From: Bactrocera neohumeralis | Lineage: Eukaryota; Arthropoda; Insecta; Diptera; Tephritidae | Length of the DNA stretch: 64,000 bases | Reading direction: 5' to 3' | NCBI RefSeq assembly: GCF_024586455.1 | Contig: NW_026089624.1 | Coordinates: 6,663,341 to 6,727,340 of the forward strand | Shown here: piece by piece, positions 45,666 to 57,087 of the stretch | Numbering within the stretch: the stretch's first letter is position 1 | How the letters are laid out: each line of letters begins with the position of its first letter | Notes under the pieces: generated by a model | Told to the model about the DNA's origin: nothing | Seen by the model: the letters and a program-made list of their open reading frames with translations, nothing else | The model's database searches: none | Made by a program: the position numbers and the translations under genes

Positions 45666-46171
45666 GGGTGGCGCAGAAGTCAGAAGATGATCAGAAGATG
45701 CTATAAACTTTGCAATTGACCTCTAATGTCAGTTCTGTTTTGACATTTGTGTAGTAAACACATGCGAAATACACGTAAATAAACAATGGTACGCTACACT
45801 GCGTGCCACAACCGATAAGCTGAAGGATGCATTTCCCGGGCGCCTAATCTCCCGTTTTGGCGATTTGCACTGGCCAGCAAGATCGCCTGATTTGACCGCC
45901 CCAGACTTCTTTGTGTAGGGCCTCAGACTCTTGTAGCTCTTAAAGACAAACGCCGGAAGTTTTGGCCAAAGTGATGGAAAATACCATAAAAAGGGCTGAA
46001 ATAAAAATCAACTGTGGCGGCGGCCATTTACATGATATCATATTCTCGACTTGATGTAAAAAAATTTAAAAGACCAAATACAAATAATCCACAAGCAGAA
46101 TCAAAATTTTTCATTTTTTAAAAAAGTTTTTCATTTTCCAAAAACATCGGAAGGTAATTTTTGCGCCACCT
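45666..46171 (+). mobile_element. Tc1/mariner-type element with GGTGGCGCA ends, inserted in Helitron remnant 2
   Basis: Ends GGGTGGCGCAGAAG (45666) and the complement of GGTGGCGCAAAAATTACC (right, 46170). Encodes the 3' end of a DDE transposase: FPGRLISRFGDLHWPARSPD, LTAPDFFV then a stop, and RAEIKINCGGGHLHD-like sequence ending IIFST-like. The N-terminal part is missing. Confidence 0.7.
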
Positions 46172-46735
46172 GTTATGTAGGGTCACAGACACTCACCGAT
46201 ATTATGATGCCCTACAGAACTCATTGATTTACTTGAATTGACAAGAGGGATATCACTTTAATATCTCTAAAACCAACGCAAGTAAAAAGTAACCTGTATG
46301 GACCTTTACTCATTCCAAATAATGGTCCGTAAAAAAAAATTAATTTGTTGTAACGCTGTAGGACACTATTATCTCAATTCTTGGGGATGAGCAAGATGCG
46401 CAGAGCTGCGAACACCTCCAAGACGCCATTGTCAATGACGGCAATTTCAACGTGATTGCGGTCGGTCGGATAATTCATTGAGCCCAATCTAAGCCGAAAC
46501 AAATAAGAAGTTGATAACCGGTCCATAACCAACGCTTCAACAAGACATCGCCGATCATTCTTTTGTATAAAGGTACAAACTCTGGTGTTCGGTGACGTTC
46601 AGTGTTCGTTACGGGGCAAAAGTTGGTACTGCCGCATGCCCATTTATTAGCCAGCTAAAAGCGAACTTGCGTCCCCGCCAAATTGACGACGTTGTTTCTG
46701 CAGAGTTGTCCGACCCAGGGGCGTCGCGAGGATCC
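46172..46735 (+). mobile_element. Helitron remnant 2, right part
   Basis: Over shifting frames: YYDALQNSLIY (the HRSYDALQYPLIF block), NLYGPLLIPN, HLQDAIVNDGNF and LKANLRPRQIDDVVSAELSD, all in Helitron order. Heavily broken. Confidence 0.6.
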
Positions 46736-46934
46736 AGATCATGGGGGAGTGAGTCCCTTTGAAATGCCGACTCATTTCAAGAATTTGCCGATTTAATGAA
46801 TATGTTTATAAATATATATAAGATAAGAATATCTTCATTTCTGATAAGGTATTACGGAGAAATTTGGCAACATAATAGCATAATTCATTATTTTATTCTC
46901 AAATAAGTATTGTACATATTAGTATAATCATCAT

Positions 46935-47580
46935 TTAATATGTTTCTGACGTGACTGGAGCAGTCATTATGTAATGAACAATTTTGTACGCAGAAGGAAT
47001 GACCTTTCTCAATTTGTACGCTACTATAGAAATGTCATCGAAAGATTTACACTCTTTACATGAATCAAAAAGAATTTGTGTTTCAGCAAAAATATAATCT
47101 AAATCTTCACTGAAGAACTTAGGTTCCAATTTCACAACAAATTGTATAGATTCTATTGTAATATTACTTCTGTTAGCTGGAATCCTGAACATCTCTTGAA
47201 TGGGTTTGAAGGTTGACATAGTTTCTTGCAAATTATCTTGAATACAATTTGCGAAATTTTCGAGGACAATTTTGAATTCTTTTCTATAAAATGTCTGGAA
47301 ATCAAAATTACAAGCAGTTGCTGGATTATCGTCTTATTTCTTCGGAGCACGGCGTGTTCTGTGGTGTTTCGAAAAGTCATTTTCAGTCATTTCCTGGGTC
47401 GTGATCAACGAAAACTTCATTTCCGACGCGCAAGTCAAGCGAATTATATAATAATTTTTCGTTTTCGTTATTCGCTAATTGCAATAATTCAGCACTTTCG
47501 TCATGAATGCTTGTGAGACAGTCTATCATATTTATAAAAAATGTTTTCAAATTTGGCACTGCCTCATTCTTCAATTTTTT
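46935..47580 (-). mobile_element. hAT-type transposase C-terminal remnant
   Basis: From 47616 downward the minus strand encodes DCLTSIHDESAELLQLANNE, a run with frameshifts (FDFQTFYRKEFKIVLENFA), FKPIQEMFRIPANRSNITIE, and LRKVIPSAYKIVHYIMTAPV then TSETY. The last block corresponds to the hAT dimerisation motif (FP...LR..LT.PVT.A..ERSFS), here cut short. Confidence 0.55.
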
Positions 47581-47585
47581 CAAGA

Positions 47586-47828
47586 GCCAAGAAATACGTG
47601 TACCAAGTTTCATCATGATATCTCAATTTTTACTCAAGTTACAGCTTGAACGGACGGACGGACGGACGGACAGACAGACATCCGGATTTCAACTCTACTC
47701 GTCATCCTGATCACTTTGGTATATATAACCCTATATCTGACTCTCTTAGTTTTAGGACTTACAAACAACCGTTATGTGAACAAAACTATAATACTCTCCT
47801 TAGCAACTTTGTTGCGAGAGTATAAAAA
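47586..47828 (+). repeat. Family A repeat, 3' part only
   Basis: Matches the last 240 bp of 8250-9291 and 38532-39588, from GAGCCAAGAAATACGTGTAC through GGACGGACGGACGGACAGAC to TTGTTGCGAGAGTATAAA. Confidence 0.8.
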
Positions 47829-47832
47829 GATA

Positions 47833-47992
47833 CCGTTATTATGAGTTGAAGACATTAAGACGTGCATTGAAGGCTATTCCGAAAACTTACTTCAAGAACT
47901 GTTTCGAGGATTGGGAAAAACGTTGGCACAAGTGTATTGTTCACAAGGGGGTTTACTTTGAAAGGGACGATATAGATTCTGAAAAAAATTAA
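47833..47992 (+). mobile_element. Mariner transposase C-terminal fragment
   Basis: Encodes LKTLRRALKAIPKTYFKNCF, EDWEKRWHKCIVHKGVYFER, DDIDSEKN and stop, the typical mariner C-terminus. It directly follows the family A fragment. Confidence 0.8.
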
Positions 47993-49195
47993 GAATTTCA
48001 AAATTATGAAGAAAGTCTTACTAATATTTGCTCATAGTAGTATGTTAGTACACATAAAAGTCAAAGAAACTACCTGCTAGAATTTTGATGGGGCGAAGAA
48101 CCTGAATAATGAGACCCTCAGAGATCACAGTCATACAAAAAATGAAAGTGACGAATTCTATTAAAACAAAATTTCTGAGATGATATTTTGAACGAAAATA
48201 AAGGACTTCGAGGCTATGTATTATAAATGACGGTAATGAACTCGGTAATGTCAGAAAAGTGAGTAGACAACGACTTCTACCAAAATTGTACGAAATAACG
48301 TATACACATACACTCACACAAGCATACCAATCTCAACACACCATTAGGGTGCGCCGACATATATATATATTCATTATTTCGTAAATGTGGTTCCAAATAG
48401 TCGATATTTTAGAAGTCGGTATTTTAAAAATTTAATAACCGTATTCCATAATATTATTCAACACAGCAATTCGAGTCATACTCATACCTGATTTCTCGCA
48501 ATTGCATAATATATTCACCAAACTAAAGCAAATCGCATTATATTCATAATTAATTCAACATTATCTATATATAGGAATATTTTATCGACTTCAGATTATT
48601 ACACTAGAAACTCGTTTATTAGAACATTTGTTTATTCGAACACTCGTTCATTTGAACGCCGATTCACTCGCTGATTTGAGTTTTTAACATTGCTGTATAC
48701 CTATATGATACGATATGCTAAACTAATCATAATCTCCTTCGTCAATTTAAACAGAACGAGTTCCTTGTGAATATAAATATTGCACATATAAAAGTAAATT
48801 AGGAGATAACCGACTTTTGAAAGAATGACGATCGATAGTAAATTCATTCTTCGAACTTAAAAAAAAATATATTCAACCACTGTTATTCGAACATTGTAGT
48901 GTTTTAATAATCCTCGTGGAAATTACGAAAAGGTGTTTTTTTAAGCTTGCTTCCGCAATTATAGAGCTATTTATTGCGTTTTACTGAAGTTAGAATTTTC
49001 ATAAATGCCGGCTAGTGAATTCGCAATGGATATGACGTAAAAATTAATGTGCAATAATATGTTTTGATGAAAATCTTAAAAATATTCAATAAGTTTTGAC
49101 AACAAATTTCGGGGTACTTGGCAACTCTTACTGGAATTGCCGAAATGAACTTTCAAATTTTTAGTTATGATATTAAAACGGCCGAAAATGCCGAC
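47993..49195. other. AT-rich intergenic DNA
   Basis: No gene seen; a short AT microsatellite lies at about 48360. Confidence 0.5.
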
Positions 49196-49199
49196 TCGT

Positions 49200-51715
49200 T
49201 CATAGATGGGGGGTGAAGATGCCTTCTATGAGCGCTTGAAGCGCGCTTATGAGAGCTGCCCCCGCCACGATGTCAAAATCGTGCTTGGCGACTTTAACGC
49301 CAGGGTGGGCAAAGAAGGTATCTTTGGCACTACGGTCGGTAAATTCAGCCTCCACGACGAAACATTCCCAAAGGGGTTGAGGCTGATTGACTTCGCCGGG
49401 GCCCGAAATATGGTTATCTGTGGTACTAGATTCCACCACAAGAAGATACATCAAGCTACCTGGCTGTCTCCGGATCGAAAAGCCACCAACCAGATCGATC
49501 AGGTTGTGATAGACGGAAGACACATCTCCAGTGTTCTAGACGTGCGTACGCTCCGAGGTCCTAACATCGACTCGGACCACTATCTTGTTGCAGCCAAGAT
49601 TCGCACCCGCCTCTGTGCAGCAAAACACGTTCGTCAACAAACACAAGGAAGATTCGACGTCGAGAAGCTGCAATCACAACATACTGCCGAACGATTTTCT
49701 ACTCGGCTTGCACTCCTGCTCTCTGAGAGCATTCGTCAACAACTCGGTATAAGGGAACTGTGGGACGGCATTTCGAACTCCTTACGTACAGCTGCAACCG
49801 AAACCATTGGTTTTCGGAAAGTGCAAAAGAGCAGCGAGCGTACGACGAGGAGTGCCGCGTCGCAGCGGAGAGGAAACAGACTACCTACCTCGTAACCTTA
49901 CGATCGACCACAACACGTGCGGGATGGGATAGATACCGAGAGCTGAAGAGGGAAGCGAGACGCATTCGCAGACAAAAAACAGAAAGAGGCTGAAATGCGT
50001 GAGTACGATGAGCTTGATAAGCTGGCCGACAGGGGTAATGCTCGAAAATTCTACGAAAAAATGCGGCGGCTTACAGAAGGTTTCGAAACCGGAGCATACT
50101 CTTGTAGAACCCCCAAAGGTGATCTAGTCACCGATGCCCAGAGCATACTTAAATTATGGAGGGAACACTTCTCCAGCCTGCTGAATGGCAGTGAACGCAC
50201 AACGCCAGGAGAAGGCGAACCCGATTCCCCAATCGACGACGATGGAGCAGACGTTCCATTACCCGATCATGAAGAAGTTCGAATAGCAATTGCCCGCCTG
50301 AAAAACAACAAAGCGGCAGGGGCCGACGGATTGCCGGCCGAGCTATTCAAACACGGCGGCGAAGAACTGATAAGGAGCATGCATCAGCTTCTTTGTAAAA
50401 TATGGTCGGACGAAAGCATGCCCAACGATTGGAATTTAAGTGTGCTATGCCCAATCCATAAAAAAGGAGACCCCACAATCTGCGCCAACTACCGTTGGAG
50501 TAGCCTTCTCAACGTCGCATATAAGGTTCTATCGAGCGTATTGTGTGAAATATTAAAGCCCGCCGTCAATAAACTGATTAGATTTTATCAGTGTGGCTTT
50601 AGACCCGGCAAATCAACAACCGTCCAGATATTCGTGAAAGGAGAATCGACACACACCACCTCTTCGTCGATTTCAAAGCTGCTTTCGACAGCACGAAAAG
50701 GAGCTGCCTTTATGCCGCCATATCTGAATTTGGTATCCCCGCAAAACTAATACGGCTGTGTAAGCTGACGCTGAGCAACACCAAAAGCTCCGTCAGAATC
50801 GGGAAGGACCTCTCCGAGCCGTTCGATAGCAAACGAGGTTTCAGACAAGGCGTTTCCCTATCTTGCGACTTTTTCAACCTGCTTCTGGAAAAAATAGTTC
50901 GATGATATTGATATCATCGGCCTCAACACCCGCGCCGTTAGTTCTGCTTTCTCCAGGCTGGACAAGGAAGCACAGAAAATGGGTCTGGCAGTGAACGAGG
51001 GCAAAACGAAATATCTCCTGTCATCAAACAAACAGTCGTCGCACTCGCGACTTGGCTCTCACGTCACTGTTGACAGTCATAACTTTGAAGTTGTAGATAA
51101 TTTCGTCTATTTAGGAACCAGTATTAACACCACCAACAATTTCAGCCTTGAAATCCAACGCAGGATTGGTCTTGCCAACAGGTGCTACTTCGGACTGAGT
51201 AGGCAATTGAAAAGTAAAGTCCTCTCTCGACGAACAAAAGCCAAACTCTATAAGTCGCTCATAATTCCCGTCCTGTTATATGGTGCAGAGGTTTGAACGA
51301 TGACAGCAGCCGATGAGTCGACGTTACGCGTTTTCGAGAGAAAAGTTCTGCGAAAGATTTATGGTCCTTTGCGCATTGGCCACGGCGAATATCGCATTCG
51401 ATGGAACGATGAGCTGTACGAGATATACAACGACATTGACATAGTTCAGCGAATTAAAAGACAGCGGCTGCGCTGGGTAGGTAATGTTGTACGGATGGAC
51501 GAAAACACTCCAGCTCTGAAAGTATTCGACGCAGTACCCGCCGGGGGAAGCAGAGGAAGAGGAAGACCTCCACTCCGTTGAAAGGACCAAGTGGAGAAGG
51601 ACCTGGCTTCGCTTGGAATATCCAATTGGCGCCACGTAGCGAAAAGAAGAAACGACTGGCGCGCTGTTGTTAACTCGGCTGTAATCGCGTAAGATTAGAA
51701 GAAGAAGAAGTCTTG
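49200..51715 (+). mobile_element. RTE-clade LINE, copy D, 5' truncated
   Basis: Begins inside the endonuclease (YERLKRAYESCPRHDVKIVL, GDFNARVGKEG, DSDHYLVAAKIRTRLCAAK). A frameshifted linker leads to the RT part (NNKAAGADGLPAELFKHGGE, WNLSVLCPIHKKGDPTICAN, FRPGKSTT). Small deletions lie at about 50632 and 50899; the second removes the segment with the catalytic YADD. It then has MGLAVNEGKTKYLLSSNK, FERKVLRKIYGPLRIGHGEY, QRLRWVGNVVRMDENTPAL and GRGRPPLR, ending with a (GAA)n tail near 51712. It is about 90% or more similar to copy A by eye. Confidence 0.9.
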
Positions 51716-51960
51716 AAATGTTTGTGACGGTCTAGGGAAGGTATAAAAGGCGAGAAAAAATCGATTCTGTCGCATTTCAGAACACATAGATTTATATCTT
51801 AAAGGTCTTAGTAACCAAGCCAATAAACTCAAAAAAATAAATAAGTAAAAAAATCAGAACACGGAACAAAGTATTACGATTAACGATATTGTGTTACGAT
51901 CGATCATGGTTACGATATTGTATGAGTGCATCCTTCTATCTTTGTGAGTGACGATTATCG
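51716..51960 (+). other. LTR-like promoter/poly(A) stretch (tentative)
   Basis: GGTATAAAAGGCGAG (51738) followed about 30 bp later by CGCATTTCAGAACAC and then CCAATAAACTC (51820): a TATA box, initiator-like site and poly(A) signal in the tight order seen in LTRs. No matching second LTR or pol is nearby, so this may be a solo LTR piece. Confidence 0.35.
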
Positions 51961-51984
51961 CTACGTGCGCGAGAACTTTTTTCT

Positions 51985-54270
51985 TTAGTTTCTGGGATTG
52001 GAAATGATTCTAAGCACTTCTTGGCCAACATACAGAAATATAACAGCTGTTTCCAGATGACATCATTTGGTGCTCCATATATGCTATAGAATATTTTTTT
52101 ATAATATTCAAGTTTGTACTAAAATATACATATATATCGGAAATAATTAACGGACAAATTTTAAAATATTACAGATACAAGGACAAATTTATCACTTACT
52201 GGGGGCACTGTTACCATTACCTGATGCAGATCATCAATTTTTACAAATTTATTTTATGAGCAATTCAGATGCGGAAGTTGATAATCGTTGGGCTCAGAAT
52301 CCAACAGTGAAGAGAACTATAGTCCAAGAATTACAAATGTTTCTTCATCAGAAAAACAATTTAGTAAACATGTTCAAAATAGCATTGGATCGAATGCCAG
52401 CTGATAGCCATAATATTATCATTCGAGCTGACAAAACACCTGCCGGTGAACACACAAGGAGGTTTAATTCACCTACCATTGATGAAGTGGCTGTTGTCAT
52501 TGTGGAAGAAAATTTACAATCTAGAGATATTGTGCTTCATCGTCGGAATAGTGTTAGTGCAGCACACAGGAGTTATGATGCATTACAATATTCGCTGATC
52601 TTCTGGCAGGGGAAGATGGATGCCATTTTAATGTCAAAATGGTAAATTAAGTAACAGGTAAATAAATTGAATAAGATTAAATAATATTTTTAAATTCAAT
52701 TCATCCAAGGAACAAATTAAACATTTATCACTTTTCATTGAAGGTGCTGAAACCAGCAAAAAAGTTAGTGCTATGAATTTCTATTCATACGGACTCATAA
52801 TGCGTCAAGGTGAAGTAAATCATATTTTGATGTGTCAACGATTTTTTATCAGCTAGCAGGTGACATGTATGTCAAAATTGAAACGACTGACATATGTACA
52901 TCCGTTTGAAGCAACAGCTACGATCAGAAGAAGACATTCGTCTCCGCGGTGCTATAAATTCCGATGGCAATGTGAATAGTGTGGGAATTTTACAACAATT
53001 TTACCAGTTTGACAGCCTTGACCCAAAATTGCATGCAGTAGTTACCAAATACATGATACAAGGACCTTGCAGACTTTTCAATTACAATTTACCCTACATA
53101 GTCGACATTAAGTATTCCAAGCGATATCCAAGGGGCCTGCTTACTGAAATCATAACGGGAAATCATGGATATTATCCAAAGCTTAGCAGACTCATATCAA
53201 TGTGGAATATTGTAACTCTGGGAAGTCGATAAAGTACATATGTAAATATGTTAACAAAGGTAGCGATATGGCTGTCTTCACTTTAACCAATGCAAGTGAT
53301 GAAATATCATAGTACCAGATGGGTCGCTATGTAAACAGCAACGAAGAATTTTGGCACGTCAACCATCTTCACAGTTTGTAAAAATGATGATTTTGCTCGC
53401 ATTTTGCTGTATGCTGATATGCCACGCTATTACACAAGGAATGCATCATAAGGATCCTTTCTGCGTCGAAAACAAGGAACACCAGTTGAAGGACATCCAA
53501 ACGTATTTGCTTTATACGCTCTGGGTCGCATCTACACACTACGTCCAAATAACGATGATTGTTAGTGTTTGCGGTTGTTGTTGGTGAATGTTCGTGGTCC
53601 AACATCGTTTAAACAACTGAGAACAGTTAATGGACAGCTGTGTGCGAATTACCGTGAGGCATTTCAACTATTACATTTACTGGGAAACGATTCGCACTGG
53701 GATGACACGCTCAAGGATTCCGTAATATCTTCATCGCCGCCTCAAATTCTTACATTGTTTGCGATTATCATGTCGACATGTTTCACAAAAGAATCCAAAA
53801 GATTTGTGGGTTGAGTATATGTAGAGATGACATGTCTGAGGATGTTTTGCATTGTATGCGCCGTTAAACTTTGAATCCTGCACTATAAATGACTGCAGAA
53901 ATTTACAATAAGGCATTGATCGTGATAGAAGATATGTGTTTATTGATGGCAAATAAAGTATTGTCATGTTTGGGAATGACAGCACCCAATCGTCATGTGC
54001 ACTATGTATTAAACCGCGAGTTGCAAAGAGAACAACAGTACGACATTGTAGCATTGGCCGAAACAGCTAGAAAAATTGTTCCACAATTCAATCAACCGTA
54101 CGACTTTGATAGAAGCTTTGAAAAGTGGATAGGGTGGAATTTATTTCCTTAATGCTCCTGGAGGAACCGGAAAAACGTTCCTAATTTCATTGCTTTTGGT
54201 GAGAATCCGATCGCGAAATGATTTTGCTCTAGCGTTGGATTCATTTGGAATAGCTATGACATGGATAATA
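51985..54270 (+). mobile_element. Helitron remnant 3, Rep and helicase, left part
   Basis: Frame-broken but in order: FLANIQKYNSCFQMTSFGAP (about 52020); 52160-52645 with ADHQFLQIYFMSNSDAEVDN, NIIIRADKTPAGEHTRRFNS, PTIDEVAVVIVEEN and AHRSYDALQYSLIFWQGK; RLKQQLRSEEDIRLRGAINS (Rep region, HUH part broken); HAVVTKYMIQGPCRLFNYNL; GSDMAVFTLTNASDEIS; LLLVNVRGPTSFKQLRTVNG; IEDMCLLMANKVLSCLGM. The helicase Walker A reads APGGTGKTFLISLL (54150-54190). It breaks at 54270 at a TIR element. The best preserved Helitron in the window, but not functional. Confidence 0.88.
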
Positions 54271-54651
54271 TGATACGAGACTCTCGCATTGGCTCTCATT
54301 TTTCTCTCAAACGCGTTCCCTGATTATTTGACAGCGAAGGAGATCAGGGAATTTCGATCAGCTGATTTCAGAAAAGGCTATAATTACTTGACGAAATTAG
54401 TGTGAAATGAAATTTCATTGAACTGTGCCAACATATTTTGGCAAAATAAATGTTTATGTAGTAAATTAATTAAAGATTTTGTATTTTAACATTTTTATAT
54501 GTATGCATTTTCAAAGTGTTTAATTTAGTGTTTTGTATAATTTATTAAATACCCAATCTAATATTTTTCAGCAGTGGCATCATTGGCAAATGTTATAAAA
54601 AATGCGAGTTTTGACAGCTCTCTCGTTCTCGAATCAAAGAGTCTCGTATCA
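54271..54651. mobile_element. Small TIR element, 381 bp, inside the Helitron helicase
   Basis: Ends TGATACGAGACTCT (54271) and the complement of TGATACGAGACTCTTTGATT (54651), 13-14 bp of perfect inverted repeat. There is no coding capacity. A clear target duplication is not visible, so its superfamily is open. A single similar end lies at 23498 in apolpp intron 2. Confidence 0.65.
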
Positions 54652-55140
54652 GAATTTTTTTAACAACTAACGTGCGAGTATTTGTGCATCAAGATGAAAC
54701 TGCAAGTTGTTAAACATTGGAAATAATAAAGTCGCAGTGGACACTTCGACCGGTTTCATCACATTACCCACATATTTCTGTTACATCACAGAATCAAAAT
54801 AGGGCCTTATTGAGCGTGCTTTCCCAGATATAGCGTAGCAGTTCAATAAGCATAATTAGTAAGGTGAACGATCAATATTATCGTCGAGAAATAAAGATGG
54901 TGAGGATCTCAATGCAGAATTGTTGTCGTCATCTCAGAATTTTTTTCCTTCAAATCAGTCGACACCATTATGAACCAGGACGACATAGTCAACTATCCCA
55001 CGGAGTTTTTAAATTCACTGGCATTGCCTGGATTACTATCTCACAATATGCCATTAAAAGTAGGATTCAATTGTCATCATCCTCCGAAACATTAATCAAC
55101 CTCGACTGTGCAATGGAACAAGACAATTTTTAGAAGTCTG
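54652..55140 (+). mobile_element. Helitron remnant 3, right part
   Basis: Encodes scraps of the helicase C-terminus: LRVFVHQDETASC, VDTSTGFITLPTYFC-like (around 54738), NDQYYRREIKMVR, then the DTIMNQDDIVNYPTEFLNSL block in shifted frames (54960-55020) and GLLSHNMPLKVGFN-like sequence, ending NLDCAMEQDNF. Confidence 0.7.
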
Positions 55141-55410
55141 TCGAATCAACTTGGAGCTTCCCTGCTTCGCGAATGGACAATTAGACGTCGTACATACAGT
55201 TTATGAGAAAGATTTAAATTAATTAACAGACAGTATCATAACAGTGTGTGTCTGTCAATATCAAATTTAAACCTTATAAATAGCCAATATTTCAGGAAAA
55301 CTCTGTGTCTAAATGAGCTTCTGACCCCCCTCTTAATATAACACATCTACACCACACACATCATACACACCACCTCTTCATCCTACACTACACAAATCAT
55401 ACTCAACACA
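55141..55410. other. Unassigned DNA
   Basis: A CA-rich simple stretch lies at 55340-55410; nothing else recognised. Confidence 0.45.
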
Positions 55411-56870
55411 TTGGCATAATGTTGGTAGGTCTTGGCCGCTGGTTAGGTGAAACTCCTGCGACAGAGGCGAATAGTTACCGCCTCTCTAATATAGGTGACC
55501 GATCAAAATCCAGGCGCGACGGACTCAAAGTGAGCGGCTTCCTGGCGTTCACCATGTTAGGTGCGGCTGCAAATAAGACCGGTCCATACCGGGGCGCATA
55601 GGGAGTCCCTTAAAGCATCACCAGCTGTAATCTGGTGAAAAATCATGTAAAAGGAAATGGTGGTCTCTGTGATAACCAATATGGCTTTCGTAGAAAGCGT
55701 TCAACTCTTGATGCAATCAAGAAAACTTTCTTATAGCAGAAGAGGCTATTGAAGGAAACAGGTGGATGTATGGGAAAAAATAATACTGTGCGGTCGTCAC
55801 ATTTGATGTGAGAAACGCCTTTAACTCGGCCCATTGGCTCCATATAATGCGTGCATTAGTGCTCAAAAAAACACCGAGCTATTTGTTGTACGTCAAACAA
55901 AGTTATTTGGCCGGGAGGATCCTGGTCCCTCTACCGAAAGAAGTGCAAATAATTGGATACGCAGATGATATTGCTGTGACAATAGTAGCTAAGGAGCTCC
56001 ATCAAATAAAAAGTATTTGTAGTGACACTGTACTGAAGATAAAGCAGTGGCTAACGAGTGCAAAACTAGAACTTGCCGGCCACAAAACGGAAGCAGTGCT
56101 TTATGAGCAGGAAAAACCTGGAAACCATTTCGCTTAACATAGACAGGTACATCATTACAACACAATCCGCTGTGAAATACCTTGGCGTAACAATTGATGC
56201 GAGGCTCAACTACAAAATGCATGTTGAAAAAGCGTGTGAAAAAGCGGCGCGTGTAAACATGGCCTTATCAAGAATAATGGCAAATATAGGAGGCCCGAAA
56301 CAGAGCATCAGAGCTCTTCTGGCCAAGGTCAGCCAGTCAATTGTAATGTATGCGGCGCCTGTATGGGGACCAGCATTAATACATAACACATATGCTGGAG
56401 TGGCACAATCGGTGTTCCGGTTGAGCGCTATCAGAATAGTCAGTGCATTTTGCACGGTTTCAGATGAAGCTGTTGGGGTTCTAGCAGGAATTATGCCTCC
56501 AGACATAATGGCTCTCGAACTTAAGCAAATATACGATAAAAGTAAAAGCGCAGGCCGGAAACTAACGGTGGCAGAACATAGAGTAGAAAAACAAGCCAGC
56601 TTAAACGAATGGCAAACACGCTGGGATAGATGGACATACCGCTTAATCGGTACAAGCATGGATGGAACGAAAACACCGGGAGGTAAATCATTACATGACG
56701 CAGTTCCTAACAGGACACGGATGCTTCAGGGAGTACTTGCATAAGTACGGTCACGAGGAGGGAGTAGCTTGTTCTTTCTGTGGTAGCAATAACGAGAACG
56801 CAGAACACATATTTTTCCAAGTCCAGAACAGTAGGTAATACTGACTGAGCGTGGTCCCGAATGAGGTGCT
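55411..56870 (+). mobile_element. R1-clade LINE remnant, ORF2 RT to C-terminus
   Basis: 55655-55745 encodes QYGFRRKRSTLDAI. Shifted frames then give VTFDVRNAFNSAHWLHIMRA and, after a deletion, PLPKEVQIIGYADDIAVTIV with the catalytic YADD (about 55960). 56073-56744 encodes AVKYLGVTIDARLNYKMHVE, ALSRIMANIGGP, YAAPVWGPAL and RTRMLQGVLA, followed out of frame by GHGCFREYLHKYGHEE and a C..C...H knuckle (CSFCGSNNENAEHIFF). The stretch 55411-55630 is GC-richer and may be a 5' or linker part of the same element, which I could not confirm. Confidence 0.8.
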
Positions 56871-57085
56871 CCTAAAGCGGGCAGTATGAATCGTGCATAT
56901 TTATATGTAAAACGACTAAATTCATGGGATAATGAATAAAGAGAAATAGTATGCATATTCGCATTATTTCGTTATCATTTCTATATTTGCGCCAATAGAA
57001 TATATGTATGTATTATTTCTTTGGCACATTTGTCTATATGTTTACGAAAGCAAATGCGAGCAACATACATATGTACATACATTCA
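56871..57085. other. Junction DNA between two R1-clade copies
   Basis: AT-rich with ATGTATG/TACATA motifs; no feature. Confidence 0.4.
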
Positions 57086-57087
57086 TA

